Source: Candidatus Aenigmatarchaeota archaeon
Lineage (GTDB): Archaea; Aenigmatarchaeota; Aenigmatarchaeia; QMZP01
Length of the DNA: 11,926 nt
NCBI GenBank assembly: GCA_003663225.1
Contig: QMZP01000008.1
Location: 1-11,926 of the forward strand
Reading direction: 5' to 3'
The position numbers and the translations under genes were made by a program. Below are positions 5,045 through 11,926 of the stretch, one piece after another. Positions within the stretch are counted from its first letter, which is position 1, and every line of letters begins with the position of its first letter. The notes below the pieces were generated by a model. It was not told where the DNA came from. It was given only the letters and a program-made list of their open reading frames with translations, and ran no database searches.

Positions 5045-6193
5045 ATGGGAATATATTATCAGTCATTCACACCGTTCGGTCAGCGAGGAATTCGTCTGGC
5101 AGCAGGAGATTCTTCTCGTGCTCTTCGTGAATGGCATCAAGGGGTGTTGATTTTGGAGACACCGGAAGCAGGAGCAATCGAAGGCGTCGGGGATATAATT
5201 AAGAAGGTAGCTGAATCGTCCGGAAAGGGCGAGGATGAGATAAAGAAGCTCATAGACGAGAAGCAGGACGAGCTCTCCGGGCTGGTATCCGAGGAGGGAG
5301 CAGCCTATATAGTAGCGAGGGAGCTCGGCGTCAATCTTCTGAAGGCCACGAACAGGCGGCTCAAAGTCAAGAACCTCATACCAGGCCTCAGGTCGGTCGA
5401 CCTCATGGCAAGGGTAGTCAGGGTGTTCGAGCCAAGGGAGTGGTCAAGGGGCGACAAGAGCGGCAAAGTGGCAAGCGTCATACTGGGCGACGACACAGGC
5501 ACCATACGGCTGTCGTTATGGAATGACGAGGTTAAGACAGTGCTCACAGGCGCGTTTGTCGAGGGGGACACCATAAAGGTAAGCGGAGGCCATGTTAAGA
5601 TGGACAACCGCGGCCAGCCTGACCTGAGGCTCGGGCGCGGCAGCATAGAGAAAGTTGAGGACAAGAGCATAGAGCTTCCCATGCCTGACCAGATAAGCGC
5701 GACATCAGCTTCGCAGAGGAGGGATATAAAGGATTTCAAGGAAGGAGACTACGGCGAGTGCATGGCGGGTCTGGTCCAGATATTCAAGCGCAGCAGGCCA
5801 TTCTACGAGGTATGCCCGCAGTGCGGGAACAGAGTGGCCGAGAAGGAAGGCAAATACGAGTGCCAGGAGCACGGCCAGGTAGAGCCTGACTACAGGATGG
5901 TACTGTCGGGGGTGATAGATGACGGGACCGCTAACATGAGGGTCGTCTTCTTCGGAGAGACCGCAGAGAAGGTCCTGGGCAAGAGCGTCAAGGAGCTCAG
6001 GGACGACCTGAGCAAGGGCAAGAACCAGGAAGAGATATATGAGAAATGCCAGAGCGTGGGCAAAGATTTCATGTTCAAGGGCAGGATAAAGAGGAACGAC
6101 CTCTCAGGTAACCTTGAGATGGTTGCCAACGAAGTCAGCGACTTCGATGTGAAGGCGGAGATTAGGCGCCTGCTGGAACAGGTGAAGAATTGA
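5045..6193 (+). CDS. rpa: Replication protein A, single-strand DNA-binding protein with OB folds and zinc motif
   Basis: Archaeal RPA coats single-stranded DNA in replication and repair and helps load RadA. From residue 48 ([14 protein letters not shown], then [20 protein letters not shown]) the protein follows the usual archaeal RPA41-type start. A first OB fold lies at about 107-205 ([29 protein letters not shown]) and a second at about 230-375 ([26 protein letters not shown]), carrying a zinc motif with C257, C260, C273 and H276. Residues 1-47 are unusual: the four arginines are CGA or CGT, while the rest of the gene uses AGG, AGA, CGG or CGC. ATG 5045 is the only ATG before the conserved part and has no clear ribosome-binding site; GTG 5144 or TTG 5147/5153 in frame are alternative starts. 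It is followed by radA after 22 nt, an operon of partners. The identity is firm, the start uncertain. Confidence 0.95.
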   Translation: MGIYYQSFTPFGQRGIRLAAGDSSRALREWHQGVLILETPEAGAIEGVGDIIKKVAESSGKGEDEIKKLIDEKQDELSGLVSEEGAAYIVARELGVNLLKATNRRLKVKNLIPGLRSVDLMARVVRVFEPREWSRGDKSGKVASVILGDDTGTIRLSLWNDEVKTVLTGAFVEGDTIKVSGGHVKMDNRGQPDLRLGRGSIEKVEDKSIELPMPDQISATSASQRRDIKDFKEGDYGECMAGLVQIFKRSRPFYEVCPQCGNRVAEKEGKYECQEHGQVEPDYRMVLSGVIDDGTANMRVVFFGETAEKVLGKSVKELRDDLSKGKNQEEIYEKCQSVGKDFMFKGRIKRNDLSGNLEMVANEVSDFDVKAEIRRLLEQVKN

Positions 6194-6215
6194 TGTTAAG
6201 GAATGGGTGGTATCT

Positions 6216-7214
6216 ATGGCATTAGAGGAAGAAAGGACAGAGGGAGAAGAAACGGAGGAATCAGAGAGTGGTGAAGAGCAGGACGTGCTCTCCACGCTGG
6301 CTGGTGTCGGAGAGAAAACCGCTGAGAAGCTCAGGGAAGCAGGCTATACAGACCTGATGGCCATAGCCGCGAGCTCTGCAGGGGAGCTGGTAGCAGCTGT
6401 GGGTGTCGGTGAGGAGACTGCCAACAAGATAATAGCATCTGCCAGGTCCAACCTGGAGATGGGCTTCGAAAGGGCGAGCTCCGTCCTCGAGAAGAGGAAC
6501 ACCATAGGGAAGATAACCACGGGATCCAAAACATTAGACGAGCTTTTGGGCGGCGGCATAGAGACACAGAGCATAACAGAGGCGCATGGCGCTTTCGGTT
6601 CAGGCAAGTCGCAGCTGGCGCACCAGCTGGCGGTAACAGTGCAGCTGCCCAAGGACAAGGGAGGCATGGGCTCCAAGGCGCTGTTCATCGATTCTGAGGG
6701 CACGTTCAGGCCAGAGAGGGTAAAGCAGATGGCAGAATCCTTAGGCCTGGACCCGAAGAAGACGCTGGACAACATAATGGTGGCGAGGGCCTACAACTCG
6801 GATCACCAGATACTGCTCGTGGAGAAGGCCGAAGAGGTCATAAAGCAGGAGAATATAAAGATGCTGATAGTGGACTCCCTGACCTCGCAGTTCAGGTCGG
6901 ACTATACTGGCAGGGGCACGCTGGCCAACCGCCAGCAGAAGATGAACAGGCACCTGCACAAGCTGCAGAAGCTGTCCGATGTGTACAACCTGGCTGTCTA
7001 CGTAACCAACCAGGTGATGTCAAGGCCGGACATAATGTTCGGCGACCCGACAGCACCGATAGGCGGCCACATACTGGGCCACCAGGCCACATTCAGGCTC
7101 TACCTGAGGAAATCGAAAGGAGAGAAGAGGATAGCAAAGCTGATAGACTCGCCGAGCCTCCCCGAGGGGGAGACCATATTCACGGTGACGTCAGAAGGTG
7201 TCAGGGACGCCTAA
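6216..7214 (+). CDS. radA: RadA recombinase (archaeal RecA/Rad51)
   Basis: RadA forms ATP-dependent filaments on single-stranded DNA and carries out homologous pairing and strand exchange. The 332-residue protein has a very acidic N-terminal leader (residues 4-22), a helix-hairpin-helix domain ([19 protein letters not shown] and [14 protein letters not shown], about 25-76), the polymerisation motif FERA (84-87), Walker A GAFGSGKS (125-132), Walker B MLIVD (216-220), loop L1 around [10 protein letters not shown] (268-277) and loop L2 through [10 protein letters not shown] (281-290). Walker A reads GAFGSGKS where most RadA proteins have GEFGSGKT; the ATP-binding Gly and Lys are intact. I start at ATG 6216, preceded by GGTGG at about 6 nt; a GTG at 6207 would add three residues. 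It is 22 nt after rpa, so co-transcription is likely. Its TAA overlaps the stop of the convergent GH130 gene. Confidence 0.98.
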   Translation: MALEEERTEGEETEESESGEEQDVLSTLAGVGEKTAEKLREAGYTDLMAIAASSAGELVAAVGVGEETANKIIASARSNLEMGFERASSVLEKRNTIGKITTGSKTLDELLGGGIETQSITEAHGAFGSGKSQLAHQLAVTVQLPKDKGGMGSKALFIDSEGTFRPERVKQMAESLGLDPKKTLDNIMVARAYNSDHQILLVEKAEEVIKQENIKMLIVDSLTSQFRSDYTGRGTLANRQQKMNRHLHKLQKLSDVYNLAVYVTNQVMSRPDIMFGDPTAPIGGHILGHQATFRLYLRKSKGEKRIAKLIDSPSLPEGETIFTVTSEGVRDA

Positions 7215-8257
7215 TCAGAACCAAAATTCCCATCCCTGGGGCCGTTCTCAAGCAGCTCGTCGACGAGGCTGCTCATGTTCACGGAAGCCACGGCTATCCT
7301 CTTGTCAGCAGCACCGTAGTATATGTACAGCCTCTTGCCGAAGATGGCAGTCCCTGTCGGGAACACGACATCGTCGACCGTCCCTTCAAGCTCCCAGTCC
7401 TCGCTGGGCGAGAATAGAGGGTTCTTGAGATGTCCTATAACTTTTCGCGGGCTGTGCTTGCTGAGCAGGACCGCGCCTGCATGATACGTTTTCCCCTCGT
7501 TAGAATCCTGCACGCCATGGTATATTACCAGCCAGCCCTTCTTGGTTTCCACAGGGGGGCAGCCGCCGCCAACGTTGCGGGTTTCGTACCAGAACCTGGG
7601 CTCTATGACAACGCTTCTTGACAGGTTCTTGAGATGCTTTATCCAGAAGTCATTGTTAAGGTCGCTGAAGCTATGGAATGATACCAACTGCATGTCAGGC
7701 ACTATGCGGTGGAACATAACGAACTTCCCGCCTATCTTCCTGGGGAACAATATCACATCCTTGTCCCTCAACTTGACGCCCTCGTAGAGTATGTCCCTGT
7801 AGTATGAAGCGAACCAATGGTATTTGTCCTTGAGCCTGGAGTATCTCATCCATTTCTCTGCCTCGGTATAGCTCATGGTGGGCGTGAGAAGCCCCCTCTT
7901 CCTCAGCCTGGTTATGTGCTTGCCTGTAGCATACGCTGTCAGAGCGTCCCTGCCGTCGTATGCCACATATGTCATATAGAATGTGCCCTCTATGTTCACT
8001 ATCCTCGGGTCCTCTAAACCATACCTCTCGTACTTGTACTGCGGTGTCATGAAAGGCTTGTTCATCCTGTAGGAGACATCCATGGGACCGTCGAGCTTGG
8101 CATACCCTATGCTGGAACGGTTCCCCCATCTCACGGCCCTGTAGAACATGTGTATGTCATCGCCATCCTGATAGCATCCGGGGTTCAGAACGCCCCTGCT
8201 CTCGAACTCCCTGTCAGTGGGCTCCATTATCACCCCATGCTTCTTGGTTTTTATCAT
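7211..8257 (-). CDS. GH130/DUF377 family glycoside phosphorylase or hydrolase
   Basis: The protein belongs to the five-bladed propeller family GH130 (DUF377, PH1107-like), whose members phosphorolyse or hydrolyse beta-mannosides; the related GT108 enzymes build and degrade beta-mannan. In the 348-residue form starting at ATG 8257 the signature segments are [19 protein letters not shown] (24-42), YGLEDPRI (79-86, D83 being the expected catalytic Asp), FHRI (182-185), [20 protein letters not shown] (230-249) and [10 protein letters not shown] with [10 protein letters not shown] (295-320). There is no signal peptide, so it acts in the cytoplasm. The frame is open to 8389, but the extra part runs into the divergent cupin gene. 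A TATA element (8278-8287) centred 25 bp before 8257 supports this start; ATG 8275 is an alternative. Neighbouring GT4 and cupin genes suggest turnover of a mannose-containing glycan. Phosphorylase versus hydrolase cannot be decided by eye. Confidence 0.92.
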   Translation of the reverse strand: MIKTKKHGVIMEPTDREFESRGVLNPGCYQDGDDIHMFYRAVRWGNRSSIGYAKLDGPMDVSYRMNKPFMTPQYKYERYGLEDPRIVNIEGTFYMTYVAYDGRDALTAYATGKHITRLRKRGLLTPTMSYTEAEKWMRYSRLKDKYHWFASYYRDILYEGVKLRDKDVILFPRKIGGKFVMFHRIVPDMQLVSFHSFSDLNNDFWIKHLKNLSRSVVIEPRFWYETRNVGGGCPPVETKKGWLVIYHGVQDSNEGKTYHAGAVLLSKHSPRKVIGHLKNPLFSPSEDWELEGTVDDVVFPTGTAIFGKRLYIYYGAADKRIAVASVNMSSLVDELLENGPRDGNFGSD

Positions 8258-8297
8258 GTTTATAATTCCCCTCATCCAATATTTATTTGGAAGCAAT
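8258..8297. promoter_or_regulatory. 40-bp bidirectional promoter, GH130 and cupin genes
   Basis: Only 40 bp separate the two divergent start codons. Minus strand: AATAAATATT (8278-8287), centred 25 bp from ATG 8257, gives a leaderless GH130 message. Plus strand: TTTATAATT (8259-8267) predicts a start near 8289 and a leader of about 10 nt with GGAAG for the cupin. The two promoters overlap, so transcription in the two directions may interfere or be jointly controlled. Confidence 0.55.
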
Positions 8298-8642
8298 ATG
8301 ATGGACAAATACGAGGAAAAAAGGCCCTGGGGAGGCTTCGAGCAGTTCTGCAAGAACGCCAAATGCACTGTCAAAATACTGTCAGTCAACCCCGGGGAGG
8401 AGCTAAGCCTGCAATATCATCGCAAAAGGGACGAGTTCTGGAAGGTCATAGGAGGGGAAGCTGTCATAGTGATAGGTGACAGCGAAACAAGAGCATCGGA
8501 AGGCGACGAGTTCTTCATAAAGAAGGGACAGAAGCACAGAATAAGGACAGAGGACTCTGCAGCCAGGGTGCTTGAGATATCGTTCGGTGACTTTGACGAA
8601 GATGATATAGTGAGGCTGGAAGACAGGTACAAGCGATCCTAG
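8298..8642 (+). CDS. Cupin of the type II phosphomannose isomerase / ManC C-terminal kind
   Basis: This 114-residue single-domain cupin resembles the C-terminal isomerase domain of bifunctional mannose-1-phosphate guanylyltransferase/mannose-6-phosphate isomerase (ManC), which interconverts fructose-6-phosphate and mannose-6-phosphate. Typical elements are RPWGGFEQF (residues 9-17), the metal-site strand LSLQYHRKRDEFWKV, GDEFFIKKGQKHRI with the later His, and the ending FDEDDIVRLEDRYKR, close to the family's DDIVR-EDxYGR. The nucleotidyltransferase domain is absent, so it is either a stand-alone isomerase or a sugar-binding relative. Two adjacent ATGs (8298 and 8301) can start it, with GGAAG just upstream. 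It is divergent from GH130 and convergent with the glycosyltransferase, sharing only the bases CTAG of the two stop codons. The context supports a role in mannose supply. Confidence 0.88.
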   Translation: MMDKYEEKRPWGGFEQFCKNAKCTVKILSVNPGEELSLQYHRKRDEFWKVIGGEAVIVIGDSETRASEGDEFFIKKGQKHRIRTEDSAARVLEISFGDFDEDDIVRLEDRYKRS

Positions 8643-10858
8643 GATTCCTTGGACATGGATTCTTCAAGCGCCAGGCGTGCCAGCAGGTACGATATGGTGG
8701 ATTCTGCTCCCTGGTTCAGGTTGACAGACATGTGGCTAAGACCGTCATGGCACCCGCCCGTGAACTCGTCATATACCATCTGTTCCAGGTGGTTCTTGCC
8801 AAGGAACCAGTTGAATGCGGTGATTGCCTTCTTCTTGTATTCCGCATCTCCCGTGACCTCGTACGCAAGCAGGAGTGCCTGCACCATCGATGCAGTATCC
8901 ACTGGCTGCTGGTCGAACCTGGCCTTCATGCCGTTCCTCGAATACCACCCGTTCTGACCTATGGGCTCGTATATGCCGTTCTCGAACGTTACTGATATCA
9001 GGAAGTCCAGCGTCTTCTTGGCCACGTGCAGGTATCTCTTGTCCTTCGTGGAGATGTATGCATAAAATAATGCTTCAGGCATCCTTGCATTGGAATACGT
9101 CATCATGTTCTCGAACCAGTGCCATTCGTCAGTGGCGTTGTCCTTGTATATTTTTAACAGCCTGTCCGCGAGCTTCTTCATGGTGCCTATGCTGTACTCG
9201 GACGGCTTCGCATTGTGGTAATGGTGCAACCCTATGATAGAGAACGCGATGGAGCGCGGGGACTTCAGCCCCATGGTCCTCATCGACGACTTCCTCAACA
9301 TCTCCTCTGCATCGTTCTTCATACTATCGGGTATCCTGTCCACTGACACGAGGTATCCTAGGGATGCTACAGTCCTTCCGAACGAGTCCTCGCTTATGTC
9401 CTCTTCGTTCTTGTTCCTGTCATAGTCCACGAAGTTGCAGAACGTCCCGTCCCCCCTGAACACATGCTTTATGAAGTTGAGATAGGTCCTGGCGAGCTTC
9501 AGCTTTGGCTTCATACCGAACTGCTTGTAGTGCATGCAGGCTACCATCAGCGCCCTCGAGTTGTCATCGACACAGTAGCCGAACTTCTTGTCAGGGGTAG
9601 TGTATCTCGCGAACTGCATTATGCCGAAGTCGTCGGTCATGTTGGCTATGTGGCTGAACTTTATTTTGGGCAGCTTGGCCTCGTGCCTGTCCGATATCTT
9701 TATGTATCTATCGAAGAGCTTGACGTATGATAAGGCAACATTAGGCCATATCATGCTGCGCGTGAATGCGTACGCGTTCTTCTCCATGCTCTTCTTGAGC
9801 TCCTTGTTGGTTAGTATGCTCAGTATGGCATCAGCAAAAGACTGCGGGTTGCCGAACTCCGCAAGTGCCCCCCTTTCCGGGGTAACGTATTCCTTCGCGT
9901 GCAGGAACGGTGTCGAGACCACTGCCCTGCCGCATCCCATCGCATACACCAGCGTACCGCTGCATATCTGGTTGGGGTTAGTGGATGATGATATGTATAT
10001 GTCGCTCGCCTTCAGGTACTGTATTATCTCATCGAGGGTGACGTACTTGTTGTAGAACCTCACGTTGTTCTTGAGCCCGAGTTCCTTCACCTTCCTTTCA
10101 AGCGAGTTCCTGTAATCCTCGCCTTCGTTGGCCCTCACAACAGGATGCGTCTCACCGACTATTATATATAGCAGGTCTGGTATCTTCTCCACTACATTGG
10201 GCAGCGCTTCTATCACGTGCTCATATCCCTTGCCCTTGCTCATCAGGCCGAACGACGTCATGACTGTCCTGCCGGAGAGCCCGAGCTTCCTCTTCTCTGT
10301 CTTGCTGTGCGAGAACTTGACGCCGGGGATGCCGTGCGGTATGACCTCTATATCGCACTTCAGGCCGTAATCCCTTCTCAGTATTCGGACAGCTGTGTGG
10401 TTCATGACCACTATGCAGCTGGCCTTCTCGCTTATGAACTTCACAACCCTCCTAAGCCTCTCGTTTGGTTCCGGCAGGACCGAGTGGAAGGTCACTATGA
10501 CAGGCTTGTTTATGACCTCCAGGAAGGGTATTATGTTGCACCCATATTCGTCACCACCGAATATGCCGAACTCGTGCTGCACATTAACGAGCTTTATTGT
10601 CTTTGACTTGTTTATCTTCTTGGCAGTCTTTATATACTTCTCCAGGTCAGAATCATCTATCTGGAATATCACGTCCTTGTGATAGTTGTATATGTTGGTT
10701 TCGTTCTTGTTCATGGCAAGTATCTTGGACTTAATTTTGGGCGAGAAGCGCCTGTCAATGGATGTAGAAAGGTCTTGCGTAAAGGTGGCTATGCCACATT
10801 CTCTCGGCGGGAATGTGCCCATGAACAGTATTTTTGATGTGGGGAGTATGCTTGGCAT
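8639..10858 (-). CDS. Two-domain GT4 glycosyltransferase with C-terminal alpha-barrel domain
   Basis: Residues 1 to about 390 form a GT-B glycosyltransferase of the GT4 kind, which transfers a sugar from a nucleotide-sugar donor with retention. Visible elements are FPPRECGIATFTQDL (16-30, acceptor-side loop), QHEFGIFGG (94-102), IPHGI (173-177), GLMSKGKGYEHVIEALP (204-220, donor phosphate side) and SGTLVYAMGCGRAVVSTPF (300-318). The region 400-739 is an all-helical domain resembling six-hairpin (alpha/alpha toroid) glycosidase folds, with VDDNSRALM (430-438), WHWFENMMTYSNARMPEAL and the ending FTGGCHDGL, then NLNQGAESTISYLLARLAL. This fusion is a known type in gene sets with GH130/DUF377 proteins. 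No signal peptide or membrane helix is seen, so it is cytoplasmic. ATG 10858 is preceded by GTGAT at 4 nt and a TATA box 35 bp upstream. The sugar transferred is inferred to be mannose from the neighbours only. Confidence 0.93.
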   Translation of the reverse strand: MPSILPTSKILFMGTFPPRECGIATFTQDLSTSIDRRFSPKIKSKILAMNKNETNIYNYHKDVIFQIDDSDLEKYIKTAKKINKSKTIKLVNVQHEFGIFGGDEYGCNIIPFLEVINKPVIVTFHSVLPEPNERLRRVVKFISEKASCIVVMNHTAVRILRRDYGLKCDIEVIPHGIPGVKFSHSKTEKRKLGLSGRTVMTSFGLMSKGKGYEHVIEALPNVVEKIPDLLYIIVGETHPVVRANEGEDYRNSLERKVKELGLKNNVRFYNKYVTLDEIIQYLKASDIYISSSTNPNQICSGTLVYAMGCGRAVVSTPFLHAKEYVTPERGALAEFGNPQSFADAILSILTNKELKKSMEKNAYAFTRSMIWPNVALSYVKLFDRYIKISDRHEAKLPKIKFSHIANMTDDFGIMQFARYTTPDKKFGYCVDDNSRALMVACMHYKQFGMKPKLKLARTYLNFIKHVFRGDGTFCNFVDYDRNKNEEDISEDSFGRTVASLGYLVSVDRIPDSMKNDAEEMLRKSSMRTMGLKSPRSIAFSIIGLHHYHNAKPSEYSIGTMKKLADRLLKIYKDNATDEWHWFENMMTYSNARMPEALFYAYISTKDKRYLHVAKKTLDFLISVTFENGIYEPIGQNGWYSRNGMKARFDQQPVDTASMVQALLLAYEVTGDAEYKKKAITAFNWFLGKNHLEQMVYDEFTGGCHDGLSHMSVNLNQGAESTISYLLARLALEESMSKES

Positions 10859-10886
10859 TGTATCACGTTGCTATTGTCTTGGTCAT

Positions 10887-10946
10887 TGTATTTATATTGG
10901 TATATTGTGCCTGAAAGCAGGCACGTAACAATATATGCAAATATTA
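10887..10946. promoter_or_regulatory. Divergent promoters, glycosyltransferase and DGHH-motif gene
   Basis: The 111-bp gap between divergent starts holds a minus-strand AATATAAAT (10890-10898), which predicts a glycosyltransferase start near 10868 with a 10-nt leader. It also holds plus-strand AATATATG (10930-10937) and AAATATTA (10939-10946); the latter is about 27 bp before ATG 10970 and fits a leaderless message for the DGHH-motif gene. Confidence 0.5.
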
Positions 10947-10969
10947 GGCCGGTCTTGCTAATTATTTTC

Positions 10970-11596
10970 ATGGTTGCAAGGAGGGTCAGGCTGTCGTTCC
11001 CAGCGGGGCTAAGGGATATAGTCAGGGAATGCAGCATCACCATAAGGTCCGGCAGCACTGTCTATGACACCATAGAGGTTTTCAGGAAGGACGGTTTCAT
11101 GCGCATAAGGCCTGTATTCCACCTCATGCCGGCACGGCACGTGTCCAGAAAGGTTGCCCTTGCATCGATGATAAACCTTCACAATGCAGACGGTGTAGGG
11201 AGAACCGGTGCCATAAGGGGAATGGTTGCCAAGATATCCGCAGGCAGGGAGATAGTGATGGGCGATGGGTTCCCTAACATAAAGGCGGTAAGGGACAGTG
11301 CCGGCGATTATGTCGTGTTCGACGGGCATCATGCGTTGCTCGCATACATGTCAGCGGGCAGGAAGCATCTCCACGAGGTGCCCCATGCCCTGGTCGAGGG
11401 GGAGAGGGGGTATGTAACGCTTAAGGACATACGCGCATTCTTCGGGGAGCACGGGAACAGGATAAAGAGGGACTGGAAGTCCTACAAGATAAACTGGAGA
11501 GCCCCCAAAGCCAAGCAGCTATGCAAGGCGAAGGACATGAACATGGGCCAGCTCATGTCCTCCATGAGAACATTATTATACCATGGCGGAGAATAA
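10970..11596 (+). CDS. ParB/Srx-fold-like protein with DGHH motif, upstream of ppsA
   Basis: This 208-residue protein carries a segment typical of ParB/sulfiredoxin-fold domains: a strand-turn IKAVRDSAGDYVVF (104-117) followed by DGHHALLAYMSAGRK (118-132), like the (V)DGHHR-LAA motif of ParB N-terminal domains and of archaeal SerK-type free serine kinases that share that fold. In ParB the last motif residue is usually Arg; here it is Ala. There is no helix-turn-helix like that of partition ParB, so chromosome partitioning is unlikely. The C-terminal part is basic (IKRDWKSYKINWRAPKAKQLCKAK). The frame is open to 10868, but the added part overlaps the divergent promoters and looks like membrane-type noise, so ATG 10970 is chosen, supported by a TATA box about 27 bp upstream. 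The gene ends 6 bp before ppsA, implying one operon. A small-molecule kinase or nucleotide-binding role is a guess. Confidence 0.8.
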   Translation: MVARRVRLSFPAGLRDIVRECSITIRSGSTVYDTIEVFRKDGFMRIRPVFHLMPARHVSRKVALASMINLHNADGVGRTGAIRGMVAKISAGREIVMGDGFPNIKAVRDSAGDYVVFDGHHALLAYMSAGRKHLHEVPHALVEGERGYVTLKDIRAFFGEHGNRIKRDWKSYKINWRAPKAKQLCKAKDMNMGQLMSSMRTLLYHGGE

Positions 11597-11602
11597 GATA
11601 TC

Positions 11603-11926
11603 ATGGCGAAGGGGAAATTCATCCTTTGGTTCGATGAAGCCGGGCTCAAGGACAGCAACAGGGTCGGAGGCAAGAACTCCTCACTCGGCGAGATGTACAG
11701 CAAGCTCAAGAAGAGCGGCGTAAGGGTCCCGAACGGGTTCGCCACAACGACTGACGCATACTGGCACTTTCTCGAGAAGGCGGGCATAAGGGATGATATA
11801 CTGGGCATCATAAGGTTTGTGGGCAGAGACAAGTCCAAGATAAGGAAGGCCGCACCCCGGATAAGGGGCATGATACTCAGGGCCCCCATGCCGGAGGACC
11901 TGGAAAGGGAGATAGTGGACGCATAC
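11603..11926 (+). CDS. ppsA: Phosphoenolpyruvate synthase, N-terminal part (runs off the window)
   Basis: The first 108 codons of a frame that continues past the window edge are present. The opening FILWFDEAGLKDSNRVGGKNSSLGEM, then SGVRVPNGFATTTDAYWHFLEKAGI, is the signature start of the PEP synthase/pyruvate phosphate dikinase N-terminal nucleotide-binding domain (VGGKNASLGEM and VPxGFA are conserved). The full enzyme, usually about 750-820 residues, makes phosphoenolpyruvate from pyruvate and ATP, and in archaea it serves gluconeogenesis or, in some species, glycolysis. The ATG lies 6 bp after the stop of the DGHH-motif gene, with GGAG inside that gene's end as a ribosome-binding site, so the two are probably co-transcribed. 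The catalytic His and the PEP-binding domain are outside the window and cannot be checked. Confidence 0.93.
   Translation, partial: MAKGKFILWFDEAGLKDSNRVGGKNSSLGEMYSKLKKSGVRVPNGFATTTDAYWHFLEKAGIRDDILGIIRFVGRDKSKIRKAAPRIRGMILRAPMPEDLEREIVDAY

Noticed and set aside
9588..10055. 155-codon plus-strand frame opposite the glycosyltransferase
   Set aside because: Antisense to strongly conserved GT4 motifs; no start signal of its own.
10868..10969. N-terminal extension of the DGHH-motif protein
   Set aside because: It covers the divergent promoter elements and translates to a random-looking hydrophobic stretch; the ATG at 10970 fits the TATA spacing.
1..11926. CRISPR array, insertion sequence with transposase, rRNA genes
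   Set aside because: No regularly spaced repeats, no transposase motifs and no rRNA-like sequence were seen in either strand.

Overview
The window looks like chromosomal DNA from an archaeon with a small, compact genome. The evidence is a RadA recombinase, a single-chain RPA with OB folds and a zinc motif, an archaeal DUF373 membrane protein, promoters of TATA-box type with several apparently leaderless genes, and strong use of AGG (Arg) and ATA (Ile) codons. A DPANN-type lineage such as Micrarchaeota is plausible from the compact layout and gene content, but that is an inference; no rRNA marker is present.

Layout. (1) Positions 47-1306, minus strand: a small one-helix membrane protein is followed by two tandem paralogous tyrosine recombinases that consist of the catalytic domain only. 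Immediately upstream lies a perfect 12-bp inverted repeat with a 4-bp centre (1319-1346), the size of a dif-type recombination site. (2) 1537-2216, minus: an 86-residue protein of unknown function and a winged-helix regulator with candidate self-regulatory operators. (3) 2217-2532: a very AT-rich spacer. (4) 2533-4950, minus: a DEAD-box RNA helicase (with DETD instead of DEAD) and a DUF373 membrane protein. (5) 5045-7214, plus: RPA and RadA, the single-strand-binding and strand-exchange proteins of recombination, as an operon. (6) 7211-10858: a carbohydrate module made of a GH130/DUF377 protein (minus), a phosphomannose-isomerase-type cupin (plus) and a two-domain glycosyltransferase (minus). 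(7) 10970-11926, plus: a protein with a ParB/SerK-type DGHH motif, followed by the start of phosphoenolpyruvate synthase, which runs off the window.

How the genes fit together. RPA and RadA form a recombination unit. GH130, cupin and glycosyltransferase suggest making and phosphorolytic or hydrolytic turnover of a mannose-containing glycan, with PEP synthase nearby as a gluconeogenic entry enzyme. The recombinase trio with its palindrome is the most system-like part: it could be a Xer-like resolution or inversion device, or the remnant of an integrated element. Packing is tight: two convergent gene pairs overlap only in their stop codons (7211-7214 and 8639-8642), and one divergent pair shares a 40-bp promoter region.
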